DNA of 26,982 nt from positions 1-26,982 of the forward strand of contig JAUSPK010000071.1 in assembly GCA_030655735.1 (NCBI GenBank). The letters run 5' to 3'. This document shows, piece after piece, positions 7,764 through 16,275 of the stretch; within the stretch, counting starts at the first letter, position 1; each line of letters begins with the position of its first letter. This stretch comes from Syntrophales bacterium. GTDB taxonomy: Bacteria > Desulfobacterota > Syntrophia > Syntrophales > UBA2210. The translations under genes and the position numbers were made by a program. The notes below the pieces were generated by a model. It ran no database searches. It was not told the DNA's origin and was given only the letters and a program-made list of their open reading frames with translations.

Positions 7764-8512
7764 AAGACCTGGGCGTCCATACCGAGATGCTCAACTACGG
7801 CCTGATCAAAATGATCGAATCGGGGCAGGTGACAAACCGGTATAAGAATCTGGACCAAGGGAGGAGTGTCTGGACATTCGCCTTTCCTGTCGATACGAAG
7901 TGGTACCACGACACGATCCACCGCAACCAGCACCTGGCGGTCTACGATGTTGACTACACCAACAACCTGCAGGTCCTCACCCGGATCGACAACATGATCG
8001 CCATCAACAACTGTATCGCCGTCGATCTTCTGGGGCAGCAGAGCGCGGGCTTTTACAAGAAGCGGCCCATCTCCAGCACCGGAGGATACTTCCAGTTCAT
8101 GTGTTTCTGCTCGCAGTCGAGAGGCGGGCGGGGGGTTGCCTGCATGACGGCGAGGAACAAGCAGGGGCAGTCGCGGATCGTCCCCTTCCTCCCCGAGGGA
8201 TCATCCGTTGACCTGCCGGCCCAGTTTGCCCACTATGTCTGCACGGAATACGGAATCGTCAACCTGAGGGGGTTGAACGGCTACGAACGCACGACTGCGT
8301 TGATCTCCATCGCCCATCCTTATGATCGGGAATGGCTGGAACGGGAGGCCCACGCCAACGGTCTTCTGGCCCCTCACTTCCCCGTTTCGATGAAACCGGA
8401 AGAGGGCGGCGCCAGGAGGTATCCGTCCTACCGCGACCGAAGGAACTACAAGGTTCCCTCCAACAGCGCCATCTGGGGATACGACTGGGACTCCATCCAG
8501 TCCGGCAAATAG
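7523..8512 (+). CDS. CoA-transferase, C-terminal catalytic part after the frameshift
   Basis: The continuation of the CoA-transferase in the -1 frame. Real homology starts at about RFNTIHIDDVDYW just after the G run; the ATG at 7523 is probably not used as a start, as it has no ribosome site. Seen: LQLGIGSLPSACVAAM, the catalytic-Glu motif GVHTEML (Glu about residue 264 of the rejoined protein, matching the HTEM Glu of 4-hydroxybutyrate CoA-transferase), and the family C-terminal signature CTEYGIVNLRGLNGYERT followed by LISIAHPYDREWL. All the active-site elements are intact, so nothing other than the frameshift suggests decay. Acyl donor and acceptor are unknown; acetyl-CoA with a short or medium acid is typical. 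Confidence 0.85.
   Translation: MGRGGGRFNTIHIDDVDYWVEVDCEKYVWPQIDEKSMVPTPQEQQIAQHILSIMDDRDVLQLGIGSLPSACVAAMADAGLKDLGVHTEMLNYGLIKMIESGQVTNRYKNLDQGRSVWTFAFPVDTKWYHDTIHRNQHLAVYDVDYTNNLQVLTRIDNMIAINNCIAVDLLGQQSAGFYKKRPISSTGGYFQFMCFCSQSRGGRGVACMTARNKQGQSRIVPFLPEGSSVDLPAQFAHYVCTEYGIVNLRGLNGYERTTALISIAHPYDREWLEREAHANGLLAPHFPVSMKPEEGGARRYPSYRDRRNYKVPSNSAIWGYDWDSIQSGK
7532..7540 (+). repeat. Run of nine G at the CoA-transferase frameshift
   Basis: A nine-base G homopolymer lies exactly where the reading frame must change (EGGG to RFNT). Ten G would restore a single open frame. Such tracts are classical sites of replication slippage, transcriptional slippage and of sequencing length errors. Confidence 0.9.
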
Positions 8513-8609
8513 ACAGGGCACAGCAGAAACCGGCATTGTGTCCGGTCTTGTGTCTCCTGAAATATCTGTGGTATAGGCCTTCCAGTTGATGGGGAAAGAG
8601 GGGGGAGTT

Positions 8610-10082
8610 GTGGCGTTGCAGACAAAGATAGAAACGATGTTCAATCCCCGATCGGTGGCGATTATCGGGGCATCACGGACCATCGGCAAGTGGGGTTTTA
8701 CCTTCACGCTCCACCTGATCAGGGGAGGCTATCGGGGGGCCATATATCCGATCAATCCTGCCGGCGGAGAGATAATGGGCCGAACGGTCTATCGGAATCT
8801 TCGGGAGATACCCGGCCCGGTCGATCTTGCCTTCATCCTCCTCCCCCCCGAAAAGGTTGTCGGCGCAATCACCGAATGCGGAAGTCTCGGCATCTCTGCC
8901 TGCGTGGTCATTACCGCCGGGTTTGCCGAGCTCGGGAAGCAGGGGAAGGCGCTCGAAGCGGATATTGTCGCGGCCGCCCGGAAGGCGAATGTCGCCATGA
9001 TAGGTCCCAACTGTGCCGGGATCATCAGTTCGGAGCCTGCGAGCCTGTACTGCATGATGCAGCCCGTCTTCCCTCCATCCGGCCACATCGCCGTCGTATC
9101 GCAGAGCGGCAACATCGCCGGCTCGATGCAGTTCCTGTTCTGGAAGCAGGACATCGGCGTCAGCCGCTGCGTAAGCGTGGGAAATCAGGCCCTTGTGAAG
9201 ACCGAGGATATCCTGGAATACCTGATCGACGATGACCTCAGCCGGGTAGTTGTCGCCTACATTGAGGGCGTCGATGACGGAGACCGGTTCATGGATGTGG
9301 CCAGGAGGCTGACCAGGAAGAAACCGCTTATCGTCATCAAGGGGGGGACATCGGACCGGGGCGTCAGTGCGGCGAGATCGCATACCGGCGCCATCGCCGG
9401 CTCCGACGCGGTATTCGACGCCATGTGCCGACAGTGCGGGATCATCCGCGTCGCCGATGTGGAGGATCTCATCGATACGGCGGTGGCATTCCTCTCTCAG
9501 CCGATCCCCCGGGGGAACCGCGTCGGGATCGTGGCGAACGGAGGAGGGTGGGCGGTCCTCACCGCCGACGCCTGCACCGAGGCGGGCCTCGACGTGGCAC
9601 CCCTCCCCGAGGAGACGCTGCTCCGCCTCGATGAGAGGCTGCCGGCCTGGTGGAACCGGCAGAACCCCGTCGACATGGTGGCCGGGATGAGCCGGGGGGC
9701 CTTTTTCAAGGCGGTCGAGATCGTGGCCCAGTGCGATCAGATCGATGCCATTATCGCTCTCGGCTTCGGATACGGCCAGGCCAATGTGGCGGCCATCGCA
9801 TCGGCCCCCGACAGGGACACCCTCGAATACGTCTCCTATATCGAGGCGACCCGCCACTCCGACCTTCGGGGGATGCAGTTCCTGCTGGACATAATAGCCA
9901 CCCACAAGAAACCGGTCCTCCTCGCCTCGGAATACATCGTCGGGGCCGACCAGGACCGAAATGAGGCGGTCCTGGAACTGCGCAGGAGAAATGTCCTCAT
10001 CTATCCGTCGTCGCGCCGTCCCGCGCAGGTTCTTGCACGGCTGGTCCGCTACGGCCGGTATCGCCAAAAAACAGCCTCCTGA
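8610..10082 (+). CDS. ADP-forming acyl-CoA synthetase (acetate-CoA ligase) alpha-subunit-like protein
   Basis: About 490 residues with the order CoA-binding Rossmann domain (FNPRSVAIIGAS, near 12-25), then the succinyl-CoA-ligase-like domains (VVSQSGNIAGS; ARSHTGAIAGSDAVFDAM). His258 in SHTGAIAG matches the phosphorylated His of ADP-forming acyl-CoA synthetases, which convert acyl-CoA, ADP and Pi to acid, CoA and ATP, reversibly. The ATP-grasp beta subunit is absent from the protein and from the window, so a partner elsewhere is required for full activity. Start is uncertain: GTG 8610 has a GA-rich ribosome site and fits the family N-terminus, while ATG 8589 lacks one. It follows the CoA-transferase by about 100 bases, probably in one unit; both handle acid activation or release. 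Confidence 0.85.
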   Translation: MALQTKIETMFNPRSVAIIGASRTIGKWGFTFTLHLIRGGYRGAIYPINPAGGEIMGRTVYRNLREIPGPVDLAFILLPPEKVVGAITECGSLGISACVVITAGFAELGKQGKALEADIVAAARKANVAMIGPNCAGIISSEPASLYCMMQPVFPPSGHIAVVSQSGNIAGSMQFLFWKQDIGVSRCVSVGNQALVKTEDILEYLIDDDLSRVVVAYIEGVDDGDRFMDVARRLTRKKPLIVIKGGTSDRGVSAARSHTGAIAGSDAVFDAMCRQCGIIRVADVEDLIDTAVAFLSQPIPRGNRVGIVANGGGWAVLTADACTEAGLDVAPLPEETLLRLDERLPAWWNRQNPVDMVAGMSRGAFFKAVEIVAQCDQIDAIIALGFGYGQANVAAIASAPDRDTLEYVSYIEATRHSDLRGMQFLLDIIATHKKPVLLASEYIVGADQDRNEAVLELRRRNVLIYPSSRRPAQVLARLVRYGRYRQKTAS

Positions 10083-10101
10083 TATCCGGAGAAGATGGTA
10101 T

Positions 10102-10120
10102 CGGGGGTCGCCTGCCCCCG
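10102..10120 (+). other. GC hairpin after the acyl-CoA ligase gene
   Basis: A 6-bp stem (10102-10107 with 10115-10120) and a 7-base loop lie 20 bases beyond the stop codon. No T-tract follows, so termination is possible but not shown. Confidence 0.3.
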
Positions 10121-10213
10121 CGTCCAATCCGCGCTCCTCTTCCCCGCGTTCCCCGGAACTTGCCGGCACCGAAATCCGAAGACAATAAAAATGTACCGCT
10201 TTATCTTTATATT

Positions 10214-10222
10214 TGTTATATT
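10214..10222 (+). promoter_or_regulatory. Possible extended -10 promoter for the sensor-trkH pair
   Basis: TGTTATATT forms an extended -10 element (TG at 10214-10215, TATATT at 10217-10222) in a locally AT-rich stretch. The -35 region 17 bases upstream is poor. It sits about 48 bases before the ATG at 10270. Confidence 0.35.
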
Positions 10223-10269
10223 ACCCCCGTTTACAGGGTCTTACTTCCGTACACAGCAAGGAGAGAGAT

Positions 10270-11019
10270 ATGAGACTACGTGCCAAGATACTGTCAGGCT
10301 TTCTGATCCTGTCCGCCATGCTGCTGGTCGCCGGTGTCTGGTCGATATACGAATTGAGCACCATAGGCATATCCGTCCAGAAAATCCTGGATGACAACTA
10401 CCGAAGTGTCAATGCCGCGAAATCGATGATCGAAGCGCTCGAACGGGAGGACAGCGGCATACTGCTCCTGCTCCTGGGCAAACGGGAGGAGGGGCGGACG
10501 ATCATAGGCTCCGCCGACGAGTCGTTCCGGAAAGCGTACGAGACAGCTCGAAGCAACATCACGATTCCCGGAGAAGAAGAGTACGTCGATGAAATTATGA
10601 ACACGTACGATATTTACAGGAATCTGTGGCGCCAGTCCGTCGTCGGGACCGCGCGTGAAGGAGACTTAAACTGGTATCTCCGCGATACCCATCCGGCGTT
10701 TCTGAAGGCGAAGCTCGCCGCCCAACGCCTCATGACACTCAACGATCAGACGATGTACCTGACGGCGTCCAACCTGGAAAGCAGGGCCCACCGGGCGACC
10801 ATGCCGGGGATCATTGCCGTCGCCTCGGCGTTCATATTCGCGATCATCTTCAGCTTCCTGATCAATCTCTTCGTCGTCAATCCCATCATCAAACTCACCG
10901 ACGGTATACAGCACTACCTCGACTCGGGGAGCCCCCTGGAGGTAAGGATCGAAACCGAAGATGAACTTTCGGACCTGGTTTCTTCGGTCGAAACCCTGAT
11001 CGCCCGATCGAAACAATGA
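10270..11019 (+). CDS. Membrane sensor-like protein with 4-helix-bundle and HAMP domains, no output domain
   Basis: 249 residues. An N-terminal membrane segment (about 8-25, GFLILSAMLLVAGVWSIY) is followed by a helical extracytoplasmic region (about 30-175, charged helices such as MIEALEREDSGILLLLLGKR, resembling a 4HB sensor). A second membrane segment (about 180-205, GIIAVASAFIFAIIFSFL) and a HAMP linker (NPIIKLTDGIQHYLDSG to about 245) complete it. The protein stops just after HAMP: no histidine kinase, methyl-accepting or cyclase domain exists. ATG 10270 has AAGGAG about eight bases upstream. The stop overlaps the ribosome site of trkH, whose ATG is only 10 bases on, so it is probably a co-translated partner or regulator of the K+ channel. 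The function is not established; a truncated kinase or chemoreceptor gene is the alternative. Confidence 0.8.
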   Translation: MRLRAKILSGFLILSAMLLVAGVWSIYELSTIGISVQKILDDNYRSVNAAKSMIEALEREDSGILLLLLGKREEGRTIIGSADESFRKAYETARSNITIPGEEEYVDEIMNTYDIYRNLWRQSVVGTAREGDLNWYLRDTHPAFLKAKLAAQRLMTLNDQTMYLTASNLESRAHRATMPGIIAVASAFIFAIIFSFLINLFVVNPIIKLTDGIQHYLDSGSPLEVRIETEDELSDLVSSVETLIARSKQ

Positions 11020-11029
11020 GGATACTCCC

Positions 11030-12469
11030 ATGAGACTGCACATTATTCTCAGGTACATCGGGGTCGTCCTGCTGCTCAACGCGGCCTTCCTCCTCATCTC
11101 CGCCGCGATCTCGTTTTTCAACGGGGATTCGGCCCTTTTCCCTCTCGGGTACACCGGTCTCATATCGGCGCTCTTCGGGGTGTTTCCGTTTATCTTCGTC
11201 CCGTCGACGGAAGAGATTACCAACAAGGAAGGGTTCACCATCGTCGTGTCGAGCTGGCTCTTGTCCTGCCTGATCGGAATGATCCCGTATGTCCTGTGGG
11301 GAGGTGAATTTACCGTTACGAACGCGTGGTTTGAGAGCGTCTCGGGTTTTACCACCACCGGCTCCTCCATCCTGACCGACATAGAGGCGCTTCCGAAGGG
11401 CCTCCTCTTCTGGCGATCGGCTACTCACTGGATCGGGGGCGTGGGAATCATCATCTTCGTCCTGTCGGTTCTGTCTTCGATGGGAAAGGTGGGGATGGTC
11501 CTCTACCGGGCGGAGATGTCGCCCCTCGCCACCGCCAACTTCAGGTTCCGGACCACGAGGACCCTGCAGATCATCATGTTCGTCTATGTGGGGCTGACGG
11601 TACTGGAGACCATGGCACTGATGCTCTGCGGCATGAACCTGTTCGATGCGATTACCCATTCCTTCGCCACCATCGCCACCGGGGGGTTCTCGACAAAGAA
11701 TCTCAGTATCGCATATTACGGAAGCGCTGCTGTTGAAACCGTGATCATGGTTTTCATGGTCCTGTCGGGGATCAATTTCGGACTCCTTTTCGTGACGCTC
11801 CTGGGAAACATGCGGGCACTGCTCAGGTCGACGGTCGTCCGATTCTACCTCGCCGCCCTTTTTGCGGGTGTTGCACTGACGGCTTTCAACATTCATGGTA
11901 CGGTATTTTCAGGATGGCTGGTGTCCCTCCGGTACGCCGCGTTTCAGGTGATCTCCATCGGGACCTCAACCGGTTTCGCAACGACCGACACCACCCTCTG
12001 GCCCCCATTCTCTCAACTGTTGATCCTGTTTTTCACCTTGCAGTGCGCGTGCAGCGGGTCCACCTCGGGAGGGATCAAGATCGACAGATCGGTCTTGCTC
12101 TGGCACGCGATCAAGAAGAGGATCACGAAAGTCGAGCACCCCCACGCCGTTGTGAAGGCGAAGATAGATATGGTGGCTATCGACGAAGATACCCTTGAGG
12201 CCAGTCTCCTCTATATAATCCTGTACATCGGCATTGTGTTTGTCTCGAGCCTCATTATATGCGGTATGGGGGTCGATATCATGACCGCCTTTTCAGCGTC
12301 GGCGGCCACGATGGGGAATGTGGGGCCCGGGTTCGGTCTGGTCGGTTCGACAGGCAATTTCAATCATATTCCCGAGATGGGGAAGTGGATACTGACCGGT
12401 GACATGCTCCTGGGGCGACTCGAGATATTCGGCCTGCTGCTGTTTTTCCTGCTGAAGAAATGGAAATAA
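11030..12469 (+). CDS. trkH: Potassium uptake protein TrkH
   Basis: A 479-residue integral inner-membrane K+ channel/transporter of the Trk/Ktr superfamily. The four pore repeats are visible: SGFTTTGSS near 105-113, ATIATGGFST near 213-222, ISIGTSTGFATTD near 309-320, and ATMGNVGPGFG near 427-437; the selectivity-filter glycines are all kept. The CSGSTSGGIKIDR segment (341-353) is also typical. Length matches the family. ATG 11030 follows a GAGGA site that overlaps the stop codon of the upstream sensor-like gene, indicating translational coupling. The usual cytoplasmic RCK gating partner TrkA is not adjacent; it may be encoded elsewhere, or the upstream membrane protein may play a related role (inference). 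Confidence 0.95.
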   Translation: MRLHIILRYIGVVLLLNAAFLLISAAISFFNGDSALFPLGYTGLISALFGVFPFIFVPSTEEITNKEGFTIVVSSWLLSCLIGMIPYVLWGGEFTVTNAWFESVSGFTTTGSSILTDIEALPKGLLFWRSATHWIGGVGIIIFVLSVLSSMGKVGMVLYRAEMSPLATANFRFRTTRTLQIIMFVYVGLTVLETMALMLCGMNLFDAITHSFATIATGGFSTKNLSIAYYGSAAVETVIMVFMVLSGINFGLLFVTLLGNMRALLRSTVVRFYLAALFAGVALTAFNIHGTVFSGWLVSLRYAAFQVISIGTSTGFATTDTTLWPPFSQLLILFFTLQCACSGSTSGGIKIDRSVLLWHAIKKRITKVEHPHAVVKAKIDMVAIDEDTLEASLLYIILYIGIVFVSSLIICGMGVDIMTAFSASAATMGNVGPGFGLVGSTGNFNHIPEMGKWILTGDMLLGRLEIFGLLLFFLLKKWK

Positions 12470-12512
12470 AAACCGCCCCTGCACCAACCGGGTACTTCTT
12501 CCGCATTTCACG

Positions 12513-12541
12513 TTGACCGGTAGCCTCCCGGGTATTATAAT
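12513..12541 (+). promoter_or_regulatory. Strong sigma-70 promoter for the SLC13 permease operon
   Basis: TTGACC at 12513-12518, a 17-base spacer, and a perfect TATAAT at 12536-12541. The ATG of the first permease lies about 43 bases past the expected start site. This separates the permeases from trkH as an independent transcription unit. Confidence 0.7.
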
Positions 12542-12590
12542 GGTAACTAATCAGTAATGCGGAACAAGACATCTCGCGAGGTCGTGCTGA

Positions 12591-14369
12591 ATGGTTCCCA
12601 TAGATACCGTGCTTGTCCTGATCATTGTCGCTATCGCCGCCCTTCTCTTTGTAACCGAAAAACTGCGTGTTGATGTCACCGCGCTCTGCGTCCTGATGGC
12701 GCTCCTCCTGCTTCGGCTCATCGGACCCGACCAGGCCCTGTACGGATTCGCGAACACGGCCACGGCCATCGTTGCCGCCATGTTTGTCCTGAGCGCGGGA
12801 CTGGTTCGTACCGGTCTCGTCGAATGGCTGGCCCGTCACATTGATCGGCTTTCCGGCAAGGGGGAGCGGCGACTGATCGTCGTCCTCTCCGTGCTCGCGG
12901 CGGGGCTCTCCGCCTTCATGGTCAACACGGCGACGGTCGCCATACTGATCCCCGTAGCGGTGATCCTCGCAAAGGCCCGGAAGGTATCTCCTTCACGCGT
13001 CCTGATCCCGCTGTCCTTCGCGAGCCAGTTCGGGGGCGTCTGCACGCTTATCGGTACATCCACCAATGTCCTGGTCAATTCGATGGCCGTCTCCGGCGGC
13101 CTGAAGCCCTTCCACCTTTTTGAATTTGCGCCGATGGGGATTATCCTGGCCATTATCGGGATCATCTATCTGACATTCTCTTCAGGGATACTGATACCGA
13201 AGCGGGAGGGGGCGGATGATCAGATCGACAAGTACCGGCTTTCCGACTACCTGTCGGAGATGCGGGTTACCGACGATTCGCCTCTGGAGGGCAAACGGTG
13301 GAGCGATATCGACAGCAAGGATCTCCACAATATCGATCTGATAAAGATCATCCGCGGCGGAAAAGCGACATGGCGGGCGTCAGCCACCAAGATCAGGGGA
13401 GATGATTTTCTCCTGCTCCACGGGAATGCCCAGGACCTGATCAAGCTGAAAAACAACTACCGGCTCGAGACAAAGGCGGACGCGGTGATCCACGACGATC
13501 AGCTCCAGTCCGACAAGATCGAGCTGATCGAGGCGCTGGTGCCTCCGCGGTCACGGCTGATAGGGCGGACCCTCCGGGGGGCTGAATATATAGAGCGCTT
13601 TGGGTGCGTGGCCCTGGCCGTACAGCGGCGCGGAAAGGTTCTCCGGGACCGGCTTGCCGATATCAGCTTTGACGACGGGGACACGCTCCTCCTGCAGTGC
13701 CATAGAGACTCGGTGCGCCGCATTGTCCAGTCTACCGACCTGATCATCACCAACGAGCTGACAGACCTCCACCTGCGTAAAGACCGGGCCTTCATGGCAC
13801 TGGCGATCTTCGTCTCCATGGTTCTACTCGTTGTCTTCAATATCCTCCCGCTTCTCGTCGCCGCCATGAGCGGGGCCGTCGCCATGGTCCTCGGCCGCTG
13901 CATCACCATCGAAGAGGCGTACAAGGCCATCGACTGGAAAATCATCTTCCTTCTGGGGGGCATCATTCCGCTGGGACTCGCCCTGGAGCAGACGGGAACC
14001 GCCGCGTGGCTGGCCGGGACGATCATGAAACCACTGATTTCAATGGGTCCGCTTGCCGTCCTGACCTGTCTCTATTTCATTACCGCCGTACTGACCGCCA
14101 TCATGTCAAACAACGCGTCGGCCATTCTCCTGGTGCCTATCGCGTTTTCCGCCGCGGAACTGATGGGGGTGAGTGCCCGGCCGTTCCTGATGGCTATCAC
14201 CTTCGCCGCGTCGACCAGCTTCGCAACACCGATCGGTTATCAAACCAATACCATGATCTACGCACCCGGGGGGTATCGTTTTTCCGACTACGCCCGCATT
14301 GGTCTCCCGCTGAATATCATCTTCTGGATCGTAACGGTTCTGCTTGCGCCGGTCCTGTGGCCTTTTTAA
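12591..14369 (+). CDS. SLC13/DASS-type permease with two RCK_C (TrkA_C) domains (1)
   Basis: 592 residues: an N-terminal transporter half (1-200), two cytoplasmic RCK_C/TrkA_C-like domains inserted at about 221-290 and 306-388, and the C-terminal transporter half (398-592). Seen: FMVNTATVAILIPV and IMSNNASAILLVPIAF, corresponding to the two SNT-type helical-hairpin motifs, plus GTSTNVLVNSM and TPIGYQTNTMIYAPGGYRFSDY. These are features of the SAC1-like branch that moves sulfate or carboxylates, often with Na+. The substrate cannot be fixed from sequence. It sits in the inner membrane, and the RCK-type inserts suggest allosteric control by a small ligand. ATG 12591 follows a weak GAGG site; a good promoter precedes it, and a second permease follows 44 bases downstream. 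Confidence 0.9.
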   Translation: MVPIDTVLVLIIVAIAALLFVTEKLRVDVTALCVLMALLLLRLIGPDQALYGFANTATAIVAAMFVLSAGLVRTGLVEWLARHIDRLSGKGERRLIVVLSVLAAGLSAFMVNTATVAILIPVAVILAKARKVSPSRVLIPLSFASQFGGVCTLIGTSTNVLVNSMAVSGGLKPFHLFEFAPMGIILAIIGIIYLTFSSGILIPKREGADDQIDKYRLSDYLSEMRVTDDSPLEGKRWSDIDSKDLHNIDLIKIIRGGKATWRASATKIRGDDFLLLHGNAQDLIKLKNNYRLETKADAVIHDDQLQSDKIELIEALVPPRSRLIGRTLRGAEYIERFGCVALAVQRRGKVLRDRLADISFDDGDTLLLQCHRDSVRRIVQSTDLIITNELTDLHLRKDRAFMALAIFVSMVLLVVFNILPLLVAAMSGAVAMVLGRCITIEEAYKAIDWKIIFLLGGIIPLGLALEQTGTAAWLAGTIMKPLISMGPLAVLTCLYFITAVLTAIMSNNASAILLVPIAFSAAELMGVSARPFLMAITFAASTSFATPIGYQTNTMIYAPGGYRFSDYARIGLPLNIIFWIVTVLLAPVLWPF

Positions 14370-14412
14370 AGAGAACGGACGACACATAACCGTTTTCATA
14401 AGGAGATACAAC

Positions 14413-16209
14413 ATGACCATACAGATGGCCCTCGTTTTCCTGATCCTCGGCGTGACGATATTCCTCTTCGTCACCGACACACTGCGGGCGGATATTGTGG
14501 CCCTCCTGGTGATGGTCACCCTCCCCTGGCTGGGGCTCGTAGGGCCGGCGGAGGCCTTCTCAGGACTCGCCAGCAACGCCGTTGTGGCGGTAATCGCCGT
14601 CATGATCCTGGGGTACGGAGTGGATCGTTCCGGCGCCATCAACCGGCTCGTACAGCCCATCGTCGCGGCCGCACGCTCCGATGAAAAACGACTGATCGGC
14701 CTTGTTACCGTCACAGTGGGTTTGATTTCCTCCTTCATGCAGAACATCGGGGCCGCCGCCCTCTTCCTCCCCGCCATGCTGAGGATTTCCAAAAGCACGG
14801 GGATGCCTGCATCGCGCCTCCTGATGCCCATGGGGTTTGCGGTCATCCTGGGGGGAAATCTGAGCATGGTCGGGTCGACCCCGCTTCTCATCCTGAACGA
14901 TCTGCTGCGGCAGGGGGGACACCACGCCTTTGGTCTCTTCAGTGTCACCCCTGCGGGGATTGCCCTCCTCGCCGCCGGTGTGACCTATTTCCTCCTTTTC
15001 GGCAACTATGTCCTCCCCGGTCTCAAGGAGAGGACAAAAAAACCGATCAGTATGCAGCTGAAGCTGATCGAGACATGGCACCTCCCCACAACCATCTACC
15101 ACTGCGCCATCCCGGCAAAGAGCCCCCTGGTGGGAAAAACCAGGGGCGAGGTCCAGATGCGGGCACAGTACCGGTTGAACCTGCTCGCCCTCGCACAGGG
15201 GGATGATGTTCTCTATGCCCCCTGGCGGCATACCCCCTTCGCCGCGGGACAACGGCTGGCGATCCTGGGCGACCGAAAAGATCTCAACCGATTTGTCACC
15301 GACTACGGCCTGATGTACAGGGAAGACACAACACCCTTTGAAGAGCTGGAAACGGCCGGACATGCCGGCTTTGCCGAACTGGTCATCCCCGTCAGGGCGC
15401 CCCTTATCGGGAAAACACTGCGCGACATAGTTCTCCGCAAGACCTACGGCGTGGAGCCGATCATGCTCCTCAGCGGTGAGCGGGAAGAGCGGGAAAATTT
15501 TTCTGATGAACCGCTCCAGCCGGGAACCGCCCTGATTGTTCACGGCCGGTGGCAGCAGATCAAGGCCATGGCGGATAATACTAATTTCGTTCTCGTCACC
15601 CCCATTGAAGCGACGGAGGCAACGCCGAAACCACGGCCGGTTGCCGCACTGGTCTGTTTTGCCGGGGCCATTATCCTCGCCCTCTCCGGCCTTCCGATTG
15701 CGCTCGGCCTCCTGACGGGGGCCCTGGCCATGATCCTCCTCCGGATTGTACCGATCGATGAGGCCTACCGCGCCGTTGACTGGCGGACGGTCTTTCTCCT
15801 GGCAGGCCTGATTCCCCTCGGTATCGCCATGGACCATACCGGTGCGGCGCGGTATGTGGCGACCCAGATGATGCAGGTGCTGGAAGGGGGACACACCATC
15901 CTTATCCTTTTCGTCGTCGGCCTCCTCGCCACCCTTCTTTCACTCGTCATATCGAATGTAGCCGCCACGATCCTACTGGTGCCCCTGGTGATGGTAATGG
16001 CCGATCTGACCGGCATCAACCCCCGCGGTCTGGCGCTTTTGGTCGCCATCTGCGCCTCCAACTCCTTTCTCCTCCCGACGCACCAGGTCAACGCCCTTCT
16101 GATGTCCCCCGGGGGATACAGAACGGCCGATTTCATGCGGGCAGGCAGTGGAATGACGATTATATACCTGACCATATCGGTGTTCTTTGTGTATGTATTG
16201 TATGTTTGA
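14413..16209 (+). CDS. SLC13/DASS-type permease with RCK_C-like domains (2, divergent paralog)
   Basis: 598 residues with the same plan as the gene before it: transporter half, cytoplasmic insert (about 210-400; PAKSPLVGKTRGEVQMRA and VRAPLIGKTLRDIVLRK mark the two RCK_C-like repeats), and second transporter half. The membrane core is intact, but the motifs differ: FMQNIGAAALFLP and VISNVAATILLVP in place of VNT and SNN, and VGSTPLLILND in place of GTSTNVLVN. The C-terminal signature reads LLPTHQVNALLMSPGGYR. ATG 14413 has AAGGAG directly upstream; an earlier in-frame ATG at 14344 overlaps the previous gene and lacks a site. SLC13 proteins act as dimers, so this could be a partner of the first permease or have a separate substrate. 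Confidence 0.88.
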   Translation: MTIQMALVFLILGVTIFLFVTDTLRADIVALLVMVTLPWLGLVGPAEAFSGLASNAVVAVIAVMILGYGVDRSGAINRLVQPIVAAARSDEKRLIGLVTVTVGLISSFMQNIGAAALFLPAMLRISKSTGMPASRLLMPMGFAVILGGNLSMVGSTPLLILNDLLRQGGHHAFGLFSVTPAGIALLAAGVTYFLLFGNYVLPGLKERTKKPISMQLKLIETWHLPTTIYHCAIPAKSPLVGKTRGEVQMRAQYRLNLLALAQGDDVLYAPWRHTPFAAGQRLAILGDRKDLNRFVTDYGLMYREDTTPFEELETAGHAGFAELVIPVRAPLIGKTLRDIVLRKTYGVEPIMLLSGEREERENFSDEPLQPGTALIVHGRWQQIKAMADNTNFVLVTPIEATEATPKPRPVAALVCFAGAIILALSGLPIALGLLTGALAMILLRIVPIDEAYRAVDWRTVFLLAGLIPLGIAMDHTGAARYVATQMMQVLEGGHTILILFVVGLLATLLSLVISNVAATILLVPLVMVMADLTGINPRGLALLVAICASNSFLLPTHQVNALLMSPGGYRTADFMRAGSGMTIIYLTISVFFVYVLYV

Positions 16210-16229
16210 TGACAGACAGTTTCTCAAGG

Positions 16230-16253
16230 GGATAACGGGCTACCCCCTTATCC
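16230..16253 (+). other. Hairpin between permease 2 and the kinase-like gene
   Basis: GGATAA (16230-16235) pairs with TTATCC (16248-16253), and an inner GGG/CCC stem closes the middle. It lies just before the AGGAGGGGAGG ribosome site of the next gene, so it could influence mRNA stability or translation. Confidence 0.3.
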
Positions 16254-16275
16254 AAAAGGAGGGGAGGAAAGAATC

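Noticed and set aside
8673..10169. Long open frame of 498 codons on the minus strand
   Set aside because: It lies fully antisense to the acyl-CoA ligase gene, shows no family motif, and reflects GC-rich codon bias on the opposite strand.
10895..11896. 333-codon minus-strand open frame
   Set aside because: Low-complexity charged translation (Arg, Asp, Glu, His-rich) antisense to trkH; typical shadow frame.
14560..15894. 444-codon minus-strand open frame
   Set aside because: Antisense to the second permease, whose membrane segments and motifs are convincing; the shadow has none.
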